Notes under the pieces: model-generated
Database searches by the model: none
What the model saw: only the letters and a program-made list of their open reading frames with translations
What the model was told of the DNA's origin: nothing
Position numbers and translations under genes: made by a program
Shown: positions 1 through 11,460 of the stretch, in pieces
How positions within the stretch are numbered: the stretch's first letter is position 1
Layout: each line of letters begins with the position of its first letter
Assembly (NCBI GenBank): GCA_011947345.1
Contig: JAAVTG010000075.1
Coordinates: 1,054,001 to 1,118,000 of the forward strand
Source of the DNA: Phytophthora quininea
Lineage: Eukaryota; Oomycota; Peronosporomycetes; Peronosporales; Peronosporaceae
Reading direction: 5' to 3'
DNA: 64,000 nt

Positions 1-74
1 GTAATATAATGAATTAGTCATGCAGGTGTAAGTTTTGTCTCGCTTGAATCGATTGAAAAGGGTCGGTTTCTGTG

Positions 75-560
75 CTTATCTTCGACCTAAGTTTTGCCAG
101 TCGCTTGAGTCTTCACTCTCGTCTCCACTTGCACCGGTATTGTCTTCACTGTTAACGTGGGAAAAGGAATCTGAGTAGTGTTCGAGAGCGTGAGCATAAA
201 GCCCCTAACATTGCTGATCGGAAGCTTCGTCTTCCACTACAGTAACGCCTTCAAGATAGCCTGCATAAGTATCTTCATTAGCAGACGCAAAATCTTGGGC
301 TTCGTTAGCACGGCTTCTGTCAGCGTAGGACTCTCACCGCCATCATCGCTGCTGACGTTGGATTCATCCGAATTGGCCTGGTGTCTCCGTCGTCTTCATT
401 GTCGGATGACGACTCGGTCGCCGCCGGGAGGAGAGCAGCTTTCGGAAGTGGGATTGTTTCTCGAGGTTGGCCTCGGGCACGACGTCCTCGAACTGCACCC
501 AGGGCAGCGACATGTCCACGAGCAAGATCTTCAATAGTCGCAACAAAGGTTGGAAGTAGT
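75..560 (-). other. possible acidic coding remnant
   Basis: Read on the minus strand, two stretches look protein-like: one rich in Glu/Asp (containing SSDNEDDGD) and, after a frame change, one containing ANEAQDFASANEDTYAGY and later SGDESEDSSDW. Stops and frame changes interrupt them and no family is recognised. It could be the tail of a degenerate transposon or host gene. This is weak evidence. Confidence 0.2.
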
Positions 561-565
561 GTTGA

Positions 566-655
566 TAAAAACCTAAAAACCTAATTAGTCAAAACTAATT
601 AGTCGCACTAATTATGCCTAATCAGTCACTAATTAGGCCTAAAAAGTCGACGCGA
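566..655. repeat. AT-rich CTAATTAG repeat block, left
   Basis: A cluster of near-identical short motifs built on CTAATTAGTC and CTAATTATGC in direct and inverted orientation. A related block lies at 6474-6553. The two bracket the hAT transposase remnant and the gene-fragment mosaic. Subterminal repeats of this kind are typical of hAT-type elements, so the blocks may mark element ends. No clean target-site duplication was found by eye. Confidence 0.5.
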
Positions 656-779
656 GGGAAATATTCTGCAGAAGCTTTCATGTATCATCTTCAAGCTGGC
701 CCCTGCAGATCTCGCACAACCAAACCTCTCACGCCAAGAAATTGACCTCCTTGCTTCCCTCTCACTACGTGTTGACACG

Positions 780-2520
780 ATGCTACCAAAAGAAAAACCA
801 TCTTCACCGATATGGGAGCTGTTCATCGAAGTAACGCCGAGAGGAAACGGAAAGGCCCACCCCGACGTTAGCTGTCCACACTGCAATCGCCTCTTTCGCA
901 GTGCCCAGGTGGGGATGCATTTGAAAGATCACGTGCAACGTTGCACGTTCCCGGCGGAGACGAAGCAACGGTTGGTGCCTCCAACGCCGGTGTCGACACC
1001 AAAGAAGAAGAAACGCCGCTCACAAGGCACTCCGTGGTCGTCTCCCCCGCGTACAGAAGGCATCGACGCAAAACATTGTGCATGAGCACGGACAAGCTGA
1101 GCTGGAGCTTGATTTGGCGTTGGCGTTCTATACCACTGGTATATCCTTCAACGTCTTGGAGGACCCCAAGATGCAGCTACTTTTTAACATCTTCGGCCAG
1201 ACTTCAAGCTACCGAGTCGCTACAAGCTATCTGGCCCACTACTTGAAACGATTTACTCGCGGGAAAAACAAAAGATTATTGAAGCCAAAAAATGAACCGT
1301 ACGTCGCGGTTGTCACGGACGGATGGGCGAACCCAAACAACCAGAGTGTCGTTAACTTCATGGTCACCTCCCCGGATGAAACCTCTTTTTGGTCTTCCAT
1401 TGCGACGGCTGACAACCAACACACTGGGGCATATATGGCGGAGAAAATTGACCACGTGATACAGGAACTTGAGGATATAATGGGCACTGGTGCTGTTTGT
1501 AGCGTTGTGACGGATAACGCAAGCAATATGAAGGCGGCATGGAATATCCTCGAAGAAAAGCGGCCGTATTTGTTCTGTAACGGGTGCGACGCTCATATGA
1601 TGAATCTCGTGGTGAAGGATGCTCTTGCGTTGGAACCAGTAAAAATGTGCTCGATAGTGCAACATGGATATCGAAGTATATTCTCAGCCGATACGTTTTG
1701 TTGGATCGCTTTGAATAACACCAGCAAGTATTAACTCCTGATAAGCGGCGAAGGCTCTGCTTGCTAGTCCCCACGCGATGGTACACTTCAGAGGTGTGCA
1801 TGAAGAACGTCAAGCACAACAAACACGTGATTCGAGCTGTACTGGAAGACAGCCGCTTGGATAAAATGTATAAAGACAAGAGGCGACGAGCCAAACTTGC
1901 ACGAGCTCGAGCACTCGCTTGTGACGACAAATTCTGGGCGATGCTGAACGCAATTCTTCAGTTGCTGCACCGAATTAACGACACTTTGGCTGATTTTGAA
2001 AGCGACGACAGCTTCGTCTCCGCTATATTCTATCACTTTGTGCAATTGTCGAAAAATGACACTTACCACAAACCGATGGACAACAGTGTTCACCAACTTC
2101 GGTTCCTTTAAGATGAAATCCGAGCTTTTTAGCTGCACGACAAGGTGATATAATGACGCCGTCGATGAAAATTGGCTGCTTATTTGACCCAACCTTGGAT
2201 ATGGGCTGCTTCACCGATAAAGAACTCGAGGACACGATCGCTAATGCTGCATCAATCATTACATCTGATCCAGAGGTGAACAAGACGGTATCAGCTGAGA
2301 TTTCCCAATCCGTCGCGGACAAACGAACTTGGAGCGAGGAGACGAGAGATCGATACAGCACATATACACCGCTCAATTGGTGGATTAGTCGCCAGACAAC
2401 ATACCAACTGATGCGGCCACTTGCGCTGCGTTTGTTCTGCATCCGACATCTTCTGCAGCGAGTGAGCGATCGTGGTCTATCCATGACTTCATTCATTCCA
2501 AACGACGAAACAGATTGACA
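780..2520 (+). pseudogene. hAT-family transposase (BED/DUF659 type), broken
   Basis: Fragments in successive plus-strand frames reconstruct the order of a hAT transposase. A BED-type zinc finger (CPHC with downstream His and Cys) lies near 870-950. The RNase H-like core follows, with VVTDGW near 1306, VVTDNASNM near 1504 and CNGCDAHMMNLVV near 1577. Then come PTRWYTS near 1770, LFDPTLDMGCF near 2183 and PLNWW near 2372. The C-terminal dimerisation motif TSSAASERSWS sits at 2446-2478 in a different frame from PLNWW. At least four frame changes and a stop at 1732-1734 disrupt it, so it is not functional as read. The motif order identifies the family with good confidence. Confidence 0.85.
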
Positions 2521-3547
2521 CCAGCTTGAGTCGAAAAACTTGTCTTCGTTTATACCAATCATTCCGGCGAAGGTCACGTCAGGTACGATATTTATTACGA
2601 TGATCCACGCAACGATAACTCAACCGTGATTGATATCGAGGAGCAACAACAGAGACAAACAGCGACGAGCTTGTTTCAACGCACCGCTGCGTATTTCATC
2701 ATACCACGAACGCTGTTGCAGCTTAATACTCGTCACATCAGCCAAATTGCTCCAGTTGCGTTCGTGTCAGGCGTCCACCTCAGCATTCATTATTCGTCCC
2801 CGCAGTACTCACGCGTATGTTCACGTCCATACTCCAAAACGAGCCGCAATCTTCGCCGGCCAAATTGTGCCCCACACAGAATTCACCACACATGAATGAA
2901 CGCCACAATGTCATACGTCTCCATTTCTGCCTCTCATGCGACGTCGTTCATCACAAAAGGTGAAACAGTGCTGGTACCAAAACATCGTCCATCACTTGCG
3001 CGACGCGATTCAGCTCTCGTCCTCACCGTTCCCGAAACGAATCATAAGTGCACGCACTCACACGAAGCTGCGGATCTGGAATATCCTCTGCAGGTCTACG
3101 ATTGTCAAAGAGTAATTAGTGCTGAAGCATTGTTCCAACAACCTACAGAAATGATGGCGATGAACCACGTACGTATCTGGCAATCGTTTTCATCACATCG
3201 CGGGCCGGGAGGGTTCTCCAGGTACCCCCTCCTGAATCGATTGCGCATAGCGCGGTAGGCTCAATCCACTCTTTCGTCGCTAATGCGACACCTCGGCGCA
3301 CCTTCCCAGTTTCGTGTGTTTACTAGAATTACCTACAGGGCAAGACTACGTTAATACATAAAAGCTTAGCATTGTACCGCAGGGTGCCTACCGGTTTGTT
3401 GCGTTCAACGCCAGCCCCTTAAGGATAGTTGGCGGACCAAGCTGTGTGATGCATCGGCACTGACTCGGAAACATCGCTGCTGCGGAACATTCCCAATCCT
3501 GTCTAGTGCGCCATGCGAACGTCGTTCATGGCATATGCCGACGGAAG
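2521..3547. other. no gene recognised
   Basis: Short open frames occur on the plus strand but show no family motif and no consistent codon bias. A GC-rich stretch at 3200-3300 resembles a repeat edge but has no second copy in the window. Confidence 0.4.
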
Positions 3548-4420
3548 TTAACCCCACGTGGCGAAGTCTGCGTGTTCGCTGGCCTTGTACTCGTCCATTA
3601 GATTCTGACTGTCGAACTCGTCCATGTTCTCTGCGGTCATGGCGTCGTTGCGGTAGTTCTCGAGACGGTCGTACTCCAGCTGCAGTTTGAGGAACAAAGC
3701 GACGATGAGGCCAGCATCAGACCGTTCACATTGTGGGCCGCCGTCTCAACGTAAGATGACTTGTGTGAAAGCGCCACCTGGATAAAGCAGGTCCCCACGG
3801 GATGAAGCGTGCTAGCTTTCGCTCGCAAATACGCTGCAGTGACTTGTGCGCCTGCGCACTGAATGGTTTTGGGGATAGAGATGTAGCAGTCTGTTTTCAT
3901 GGACGCGCTCACCATGATGTTTTAGGCAGCATCATCCTTCACATGACGTCCAGCACCGTCGTCTTCCGCACCGCCGAGATCTGCGCGTCGATTGTCAGCG
4001 GCGTGCACCCCGTCATTAAAACGTGGTAGCGCGGTGTAGGGATCAGCAACGCCAAGAGGCCAATGAGGTCGTTGTTCATGTGCCAGGGTACAGCAGCGTA
4101 GTTGTACTAACCTCCATGATGGTGGACACGAGCGAGTTCAGCTGCGAGACCGTCGAGTTCTCCACTATCAACCTCTCCATTGCGATTCTGTTGAGTGCCT
4201 TCTTATCCAGCACCGCGACGGAGTCAGGTTCAGCACCAATCTCTTCATTGTCAGCAGCGAATTATACAGCTGCACGACGACATCGCCCTGGACGTAAGGC
4301 TGATTGGGAACACCGAATACGTCTGGATGAGCTTCTCGTGGAAATGGTCGTTCAAGTTCTCCAGTAGATAGGAGCCCGTGACGGAGCCCGTTCCTCCTGC
4401 GATGGAGTGACAGTCGTTAG
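3548..4420 (-). pseudogene. TUBG: gamma-tubulin, central and C-terminal part, broken
   Basis: Minus-strand fragments align in order with gamma-tubulin. The tubulin signature [10 protein letters not shown] lies near 4415, LIQTYSVFP near 4310 and [11 protein letters not shown] near 4265. The [22 protein letters not shown] segment is near 3990, [16 protein letters not shown] near 3900, and the terminal MDEYKASEHADFATWG runs into a stop at 3548-3550. Gamma-tubulin nucleates microtubules at the centrosome or basal body. Here the signature reads GGTGSVTGS instead of the usual GGTGSGMGS, and several frame changes and stops break the frame. It begins directly after a DHHC-like segment with no intervening tubulin sequence, so the upstream ~65 residues of the family are missing. 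Confidence 0.82.
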
Positions 4421-5110
4421 TGGTCAGGTTGAGACTCTCGTTGCGGAGCTGCACAATCAGCAACGTGGCAGTCGGCATGCCGAATACGGCCGAACACAGC
4501 AAGAGCACGGCGTGGGTGCCGTGGAGCAGCAGCGTCGACGGTTCCGAGTGTGAACCTGCCGCGCCCTCAAGTACCCACTGTGGAGGCTGCAGCCACCGCC
4601 ATGGCCACGACGCCACATCTCCGAGGTCGTCGACATTGGGGGCAGCTGGATGCAACGGATCATGGCCCAGCAAAATATACAGCGACAACACTCCAATAGC
4701 GAAGCAAAAACTCGACAGCGTGATGAGGAAAAAACAGGAAGGTGCGGTGGTTGTTGATACCCACGCAGTTGTTGATCCACGGGAAGTGGTGGTCGAAGCG
4801 GTGGACGCAGCGCCCGCAAACAGAGCAGTGCTTGGAACAAATGGGCTTGGGCGTCACACACGTCGGGCACGGTACAGAGTTACTCTCCGTGGCGAGCAGC
4901 TTGTAAGCGGGGCTCTTGGAACGAGGGACGTATCCGGGGTCCTTCAAGCACACGTACACGAACAGCACGCACGTAAACGCCAAGAATGCCAGACCGATGG
5001 ACTGGTACCGCACAATCTGACTCGGCGTTTGGGGTGGCAGGCATGGCACCGCAAGCACCAGTGACAGCGTGGCGGTAGACAACACCATTCCGAAAAAGAA
5101 GAGCATGGAG
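4421..5110 (-). pseudogene. DHHC palmitoyltransferase core, broken, catalytic Cys lost
   Basis: On the minus strand a membrane-rich segment starts near 5106 with hydrophobic helices. It continues with a DPGYVP motif, then the cysteine-rich domain ([15 protein letters not shown]) and [16 protein letters not shown]. Near 4500-4425 it ends with a further hydrophobic helix and NLTTND, which matches the TTxE-type motif after the last helix of the family. DHHC enzymes S-acylate proteins at membranes through the Cys of DHHC. Here the motif reads DHHF (codon TTC near 4770), so the catalytic Cys is absent. A frame change lies near 4690-4720. The segment is sandwiched between gamma-tubulin fragments. 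Confidence 0.8.
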
Positions 5111-5132
5111 GCGCCCTTCCGGTCTGACGAGC

Positions 5133-5353
5133 CAGCTTTCTGGTTTGTACAAGTTGCGGAACATGGACGAGCGGACGGTGTTGATCACGCGCGGCTCAGC
5201 GTCCTTACGCAACGCGCGAGGGATATAGTGATCGTCGCCCGCCTGATAGAAGAAGACGTCCTTGCGGTCGTGGCCAGACGTCGCGAACTCCTGTACGATA
5301 CCATCGGCCGAGGTGCCGTGCTCAGCGCACAGCTACTCCCAGAACGTAAAACC
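5133..5353 (-). pseudogene. TUBG: gamma-tubulin N-terminal fragment
   Basis: Minus-strand residues [16 protein letters not shown], then [20 protein letters not shown] and EPRVIN, then FRNLY, match the N-terminal gamma-tubulin region in order. The fragment contains a stop after FWE and a frame change near 5215. It is separated from the matching C-terminal part (3548-4420) by the DHHC segment, an order not seen in a normal gamma-tubulin gene. Confidence 0.8.
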
Positions 5354-5356
5354 TCA

Positions 5357-5445
5357 ATAATATCGCTGCTTCCATACAAAGCCGCAGCCATCAGTAACGT
5401 GCCACCATCCGCCGGACTCTGTAATTTCATGGGGTCAACACACAA
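5357..5445 (-). pseudogene. ankyrin-repeat fragment
   Basis: Minus-strand residues ADGGTLLMAAALYGSSDIIEVL match one ankyrin repeat. Ankyrin repeats precede the DHHC core in one class of palmitoyltransferases, so this may be the N-terminal remnant of the same source gene. It abuts the gamma-tubulin fragment directly. Confidence 0.5.
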
Positions 5446-5519
5446 GTTGCGTGACGCAACTCTGGTCTTCGAGCATTCACAATTTGGAAAACCTAGAAAA
5501 TCGTTCTCTCGGAAGGCAA

Positions 5520-6360
5520 GTCAAATGGATTCATCCAGCTCTTGCTCATGTGGATTCAGCACTCGTGTGGGCCGTAACCGTGCTCCATTCACACCGGGAA
5601 TTTCACAGTCACCACGTCTGCACCTGTCTTGCTGTTCTCCGCCGCCCCGCGATCTTCTTGTTCTGAAGCTCCTCTCACTGTGGACAAGATTTGCAACTCC
5701 ACGAGTCGGACTCGTGGACTGCAGCCCTCTAGCTTTCTGCATTTCCTCTTTGCGTCGAGCTCTGGAGCGTGTCTGCCGCCTGCAACCGTTTTTCTGTCTG
5801 TTTGGAGGTCGTGGGGTCCGTCTTGAACACTGGCGCGATATGATTCTTGGACAGCATCTCCATCCACTCGTCCTTGATCGAGCATATTTTGCGCTTGAGT
5901 CTCTCCTGGCCCGGTGAGAGCCCCTCCATCGTGTCAATCGGCTTGGGCACGAAGCACTTCTTGGTGGATGGTTTCGTCCGTTCGTCCGCTATGTGGGCCC
6001 GCTTCATGGACGATTGACTGTACACTACCAATACGTCCATGGGGTAGTCCGTGCGCTTGAGCTTGAGCCACAGCAATACCAGCGATGGCTTTTCGTGGGT
6101 ATCCGTCTTGCCCTTGGCGTCTCTGGCGGCTCGGACGGCCGCAAACGGCAGGTGCCCATAACTGGTGTCGGCTGGTATACGCTTCCAGGAGGCTCTCGAT
6201 CATGCGCTTGGCTGCCATCTTGAGGTGTTGTGGAAGTTCGATCGTGCGGAGGCTGATGAAATCCGCCTGCCAATGCGGGCTAACGCTCCGCCACACGCAT
6301 TGGCACGTTGCTGTACAGCTTTCCAGTATGGCGGCCGTAGCACGGTCCATGGACCGCCAC
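5520..6360 (-). other. unrecognised minus-strand coding-like remnant
   Basis: Several minus-strand frames here look protein-like, for example one containing DYPMDVLVVYSQSSMKRAH followed by a basic, helical stretch, and another containing HLKMAAKRMIESLLEAYTS. They lie in different frames and match no family I recognise. They may be further captured or decayed gene pieces belonging to the same mosaic as the tubulin and DHHC fragments. Confidence 0.3.
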
Positions 6361-6473
6361 TGACTACCAACACACGTATCGCCCCTGGTCTCTCAGCTTT
6401 GGTTGATCTTGGCAGCGCCGTTGAACCGCGGTGTGCACCACACCACACATCGGTATATTACCGGCAAATCTAA

Positions 6474-6553
6474 GGCACTAATTAGTCTAGTTAGGAAGTC
6501 TAAAAATGCATAAAATGCATAATTATGCATAATTAGTCTATTTAGGCGCCTAA
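6474..6553. repeat. AT-rich CTAATTAG/TGCATAATTA repeat block, right
   Basis: Short motifs CTAATTAGTC, ATGCATAATTATGCAT and CTATTTAGGCGCC are clustered here. They share their core words with the block at 566-655. The block ends where the MULE transposase remnant starts. Confidence 0.5.
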
Positions 6554-7255
6554 TTCCCAACAGTAGTTGGAAGGTTGGGATGGAGTGTCAAGAAAGGGCT
6601 GTTGAGTACCCTATTCAATCTCTCCAAGGGGTTATTCGTGGGCGCAATGAGACGCGAAGATAGTCCGTAGACATTCCAAGCAACAGGAGGGGAGCGCATA
6701 ATCCACGTCCCGGCGAAGTAAGCCGCCACTGTGAGCGAATATAAAGAATTCCCTGGGCTGGACACCGGTCCTTAACTTGTCGATTGACCCAGATCACACC
6801 TTCAACGCCAACGTCTTCCAGCACCACTACTGTGACCATATCAAAAACCTTTGGCTCCATAGCAACGATGGCAGCACGATTGGAGATCTCCAGCTTACGC
6901 AACTTGCTTGAAATGGAAGAGGCGACCAATGATGTCGGCGTTAGGGAATTGCACTTGGATAGCAGAAATCAGGGCTTGCTCAAAGTCGCACACGATTCAG
7001 CTGGATCGAACTGTTAGTCGGCGGCTTGAGATATCAAGTGCAAAATATCTCAGTAGCTGTCGTTTGTACGAGAAGTAGAGAGCACGCAGAACACGGGAAC
7101 GTAATGACCTGTCGAACGCCATCACGACAATGCACTGCTTGAATCCACGGGGCACAGCGAAAGGTTCCATCAACGAATACGATTGTTCCAGCGTACTTCA
7201 GCTGAACTATTAGCTCAGGATGCGCCCAGTCGATGAATCTGTTGGGAAAGCCATG
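6551..7255 (-). pseudogene. MULE (Mutator-like) transposase, broken copy 1
   Basis: Read from 7255 downwards on the minus strand. FIDWAHPELIVQLKYAGTIV and VDGTFR are followed by KQCIVVMAFD near 7120, CDFEQALISAIQVQFPNADI near 6975 with LFHFKQ, MEPKVFDMV near 6860, AYFAGTW, and TNNPLERLNRVLN near 6640. The frame ends in a stop inside the adjacent AT-rich block. This is the order of the MULE transposase domain and its C-terminal part. Several stops and frame changes inactivate it. A related but divergent copy lies at 8666-9973. Confidence 0.82.
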
Positions 7256-8665
7256 TAATTTAAAGAATATAAATTATCCTGGAGTGGAGGCCAAATCAAA
7301 ACCATATTCTTTTTCGCATAAAATTGAACCATGAAGACCTTGAGCATAACCAAATCCGTTATGGATTCGAGACAGAGAAAAGAAAGTGGTTACAGCTACA
7401 GAATTTGCGCTTCCTCGAGAGTGGTGCCAGCAACAACCTGGACCTCTCATCCCAAAGGCAATCGTGGGCGTGTCTTCAAAGTTTGTCAGGTTCTGTATCG
7501 TGGTTTGCCGCAGCCTGTACCCCAAATGTGTATATTAGGATATGGAGCCATTAGTGTTGTCGTTTAGGCTCTCCACCACATATTTTCAAATTTCTAGGAA
7601 CGGCTATGTCACATAGTTACATAGACACCAAGATCAGACAACAACGCATAGCCTCGAAAGATGGAAGGAAGCCTAAAAATATTGACTCGGGGAGGCCTAC
7701 GTCTTCCGTGCACCGCTACTCCTGATGCACATTTCCTCAAGTAGATCCATCAGTTCTTCCTCAGACGTTGCGTAGCCTAGGATATCGTAGAACTAAACCA
7801 GCACTCCGTCATGCAACCACCGAAAGTGAGTTCAACAACACTTTAAGAATATTCCACTGCATCGATAGCTCCTTATCTTTCGTACCCGCTAGCCTGGAGA
7901 AAGAAAAGGTAAGACTGACATGCTCTTAGCGTTTAGCTAGCTGTGAGGATGAACTAACCTGTATACGTAGACTTTTTGCAAGGGATGGCAACGTGGTGGT
8001 CGTCGTCGGCACTAAAGGCCGGCGATATGATTGTCCATGCACACAGGCAGATCAGCTTCCATGGGCACTCGCGTCGTCGTACAGTCTGTGATGTGTCATG
8101 AACATCACTTTTTATTGTGAGTCAGGATGAAAGAGCCAACTGTCAGTAGCCTCTAAATGAGTCACAAATGTAAACACCTTCAGACTCGCAACATGTGTGA
8201 TCACCACGTCCCATTGCGGCATCGGTCACTGCATGAGACGGTACACGCGTTCACTGCCTTTCTATCGATGCACATCCGAAAGGCACCCGCAGTCGGCATC
8301 GGCGCGATCCGCGGCGTCGACGCCCAGCTACTACTGTAGTTTATTTGGACCGGTCCAATCTTTTGAGCTCACCGACACGGGCGTTCAGAAATTCCTGTTG
8401 CATCGGGACGAACAATGTACAGGCGTTACATCAGGTTTTAATCTCAGTCGAAGTGGAGGAACTTTCACCGGCGGGTGGTGCCCAAAGGCAAACCAAAATT
8501 CAACATTGTAGCGCTCCTGAGATAACCGTTGTTGATCCTGTTTTTCCTTCAAGATTATGTATGGTGCCGGTTGTTGCGTACCTAAACCTGCACTAAAATG
8601 ACCTAATTGTTATTTTTAAAAGTGGTCGGTATTTTAGTGCGCAACATCTACCGATAGCATTTGTC
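7256..8665. other. no gene recognised
   Basis: Only short overlapping open frames are present. The first ~300 bases may hold decayed N-terminal sequence of the adjoining MULE, but no motif supports it. I see nothing identifiable in the rest. Confidence 0.4.
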
Positions 8666-9973
8666 TTACTTAAAGCACTTGTACACGAGCGGAATGCTCG
8701 GCTTGACTGACGGGTCGTGGTATTGTGCTTTACTTCGGTGCTGCTTCTCGTCTTCGATGAGCTTCACGTGTCGGCACGCGTCATTCTTTGATTTCTGGAT
8801 AAATCCGAGCAAACTGGGACGGCGGACAGAGAAAAATCATAAAATTCCTGTTGTATCGCTCTAAAGAGTTATTTGTAGGTTAGCAACGTCGATTCCAGCC
8901 TCTAGCTGTCGTTCACATTCCAGAGGGAAGCTCTGTAGTTACAAAAATAGCGCCAAAACGTTTCCCATTTCGTCTTCGCACCTGTTTCACCAACCAAGCT
9001 ACGGGCGAATCGAATGCCCTGCAAAACCAAACGTTAGCTTAGCAGAAACAATCCAATTATAGACACCGTACCTTATGGGTGATCTCCTCCACCGGAATGA
9101 CCATGAGCACATCAATAACACCGGGCCGAAACACGAAAGTAATCTAGGCAGGCGAAATACGTAACTCGAGCATTTTGCGGTGGAGTGCTTGTATCTAGTG
9201 AAACAGGTACCCTACTAATTTCACCTTTGGGAACTGCTCCAGCACAGCGTTGATCAGACCCTTCTCGAAATTACAACTCACAGATGTTGGTTCCAGCAGT
9301 GGATCCGTTTGGATGATGTCATAGTTTAGCGCAGCCCCATAAGCTTCTGGCGTCATTGGATCCATTAAACAGAGGAGCGCAGGCACGTATATGTGGATCC
9401 CAGGGTCGCGCACCGTCACGATGAGACACTGCGTGAAAGGTCGGGGAACCATCTTGAAGGTGCCGTCTATAAAGACAGCACTATCAGGGTAGCGAAGAAG
9501 GCGGACCATATCTGGATGTCCAAAGCCCATAAATCTGTGTAAAGCACTCCCAAATGTGTGGACCACGCTAAATTGAAGAAACGGCCGCTGGCCATCCTCG
9601 GCCACTTTTCTAGTTGGCACGGTCTCCCCAGCGCAAAAGTGTCCCCACCAGTGTTTAGGAGCGAACGTACTTGATAATGTCAATACCTGGCTGCCTGGAG
9701 ATAGTGTTCAGCGCTTTATCCGGATAAGCGTCGTGAACCGATGAGTACTTCCTCACACACCATTCCCGGGGATTGACAGGTTTGGTCGTCCAGTAGCTTG
9801 CAGAGCAGCACGCGTCTCTTGTCGAACGTCTGTAATCGCTGGTGGTGTTTCTTCGTGGTCGGTTGCTTGTTCCGTAGTTTGACGACTCCGTCTCGAACGA
9901 TCAGACGGGCTTTACATCGTTTCACTATAGTGACCACCTCGGGATAATGGATTGCAGCTAACCTTTGCTTCAC
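8666..9973 (-). pseudogene. MULE (Mutator-like) transposase, broken copy 2
   Basis: Minus-strand pieces in order. An N-terminal segment (9716-9973) contains AAIHYPEVVTIVKRCKARL. The transposase core (9195-9683) has FMGFGHPDMVRLLRYPDSAV, FIDGTFKMVPRPFTQCLIV, CNFEKGLINAVLEQFP and KLVGYLFH. A downstream part near 8900-9160 has MLELRISP, GVIDVLMVIPVEEI and TGAKTKWETFWRYF. The tail at 8666-8846 ends IPLVYKCFK then stop. The TNNPLER segment is missing, and stops and frame changes separate the pieces. Its 5' end lies ~380 bases from the left end of the tRNA array. Confidence 0.85.
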
Positions 9974-10352
9974 GGCGCAATTGATTCAAATTGACCTCCT
10001 TAACCTCTATCCACTAACGGCGGAGGCGACGGTTGGCTGTTGCATCTTGGAAAGTCTCCATACCACAAGTGCGCCACACTGTATTACATATTATACGATT
10101 CTGCTTGGTTGAAGATATAGTTGGTTGTTGAGGTAGGGAAGTAGTCTAATTCATAAAGCAAGCCTCGAACTCAATGCCTTTGAGTCCACTAACCTACAAA
10201 CTCATTCTTGAGAATGCACACCCGTAACCGTTCAGCGGTTACCTAGCGATGTACCTAGGGAAACAGTTCCATGTTCTACTTGTGCCTGATCAAGAAATCC
10301 AACTGCATGATATATTACGACGAGTACCAACGAAGTACAGTACTCAGCCAAT
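9974..10352. other. array-flanking sequence, no gene recognised
   Basis: Unique sequence between the MULE remnant and the left end of the tRNA array. No coding or RNA motif was seen. Confidence 0.5.
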
Positions 10353-10722
10353 TTCGATCGTATTGGACTTGTACTTCTCTCGGACGTCGGCCATTCCTGA
10401 ACCTGCCAGGGCGGGACATCGAGTCCAGACGTCGGCCTGTTGTTTGCCGAACTACGCACACGAAATCGCCTATTGTCGACATGCTCACAAGACTACTGAC
10501 GCACAGCCGGAGCTGGCGGCCGTGCGCGTTTGCTATGTAGCAATGCGAGCCAAAAGTTGTCGCAAAATGACAAAGGTTGATCGTTCGTCGAAATGCGCAG
10601 AGGGCAGAGTTTCGTGACTGGAGGGTGTGCGATCGGCTGTACAAGCCCGTGGACGTGTGTGAGGGCTGCTGGAAGTGCGTGAATGCGCTGGGAGGCACAG
10701 CAGCTGAATGGAGCAAAGAGGT

Positions 10723-10802
10723 TGGCCAATGTGGGATTCGAACCCACGCCCTTTCGGACCAGTGCCTTAAACTGGCGCCTTAGACCGCTCGGCCAATTGA
10801 CC
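10723..10802 (-). tRNA. tRNA-Leu(AAG): tRNA-Leu(AAG), copy M1
   Basis: This is the reference description for the array. The 80-nt gene folds as a class II tRNA: acceptor stem GGTCAAT/ATTGGCC with one T-G wobble, D stem GCC/GGC, and anticodon stem CCAGT/ACTGG enclosing loop TTAAGGC. It has a long 11-nt variable arm and T stem GTGGG/CCCAC with loop TTCGAAT, and discriminator A. Anticodon AAG reads CUU and, after A34-to-inosine editing, CUC. Internal Pol III promoter boxes are intact: A box TGGCCGAGCGGT, B box GGTTCGAATCC. CCA is not encoded and there is no intron. Downstream there is only CTCTTTGC, with the first run of four T about 160 nt away. Copy M1 has the common D loop (TCTAA). Confidence 0.97.
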
Positions 10803-11460
10803 ATCACAACTTAACCACAACCCTCCGACACACAAAAATCGAAAAAATACACCCTTCCAACAAACGCACACACACACCTCCTACGCCACCTTCCTCCGCT
10901 CACACGGCGCCACCAACCACCGCTCTCTCGCCCCCGAGTCTCTTCTCGCTCGCACGCAACATTCCCTTCATGCTCGAGACCGCTGCTTCACCGACTCGAC
11001 CGTCACCGCGTTTCGTTCCCCCAGCTCAGCGCGGGTATCTGGAACAGATCAGGACACCTGTCCGTCGTCTGCGAATCCCCATGACTCGAATTCGATCGTA
11101 TTGGACTTGTACATCTCTCGGACGTCGGCCATTCCTGAACCTGCCAGGGCGGGACATCGAGTCCAGACGTCGGCCTGTTGTTTGCCGAACTACGCACACG
11201 AAATCGCCTATTGTCGACATGCTCACAAGACTACTGACGCACAGCCGGAGCTGGCGGCCGTGCGCGTTTGCTATGTAGCAATGCGAGCCAAAAGTTGTCG
11301 CAAAATGACAAAGGTTGATCGTTCGTCGAAATGCGCAGAGGGCAGAGTTTCGTGACTGGAGGGTGTGCGATCGGCTGTACAAGCCCGTGGACGTGTGTGA
11401 GGGCTGCTGGAAGTGCGTGAATGCGCTGGGAGGCACAGCAGCTGAATGGAGCAAAGAGGT

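Noticed and set aside
178..537. Plus-strand frame of 119 codons
   Set aside because: No motif; the opposite strand looks more protein-like, though that too is weak.
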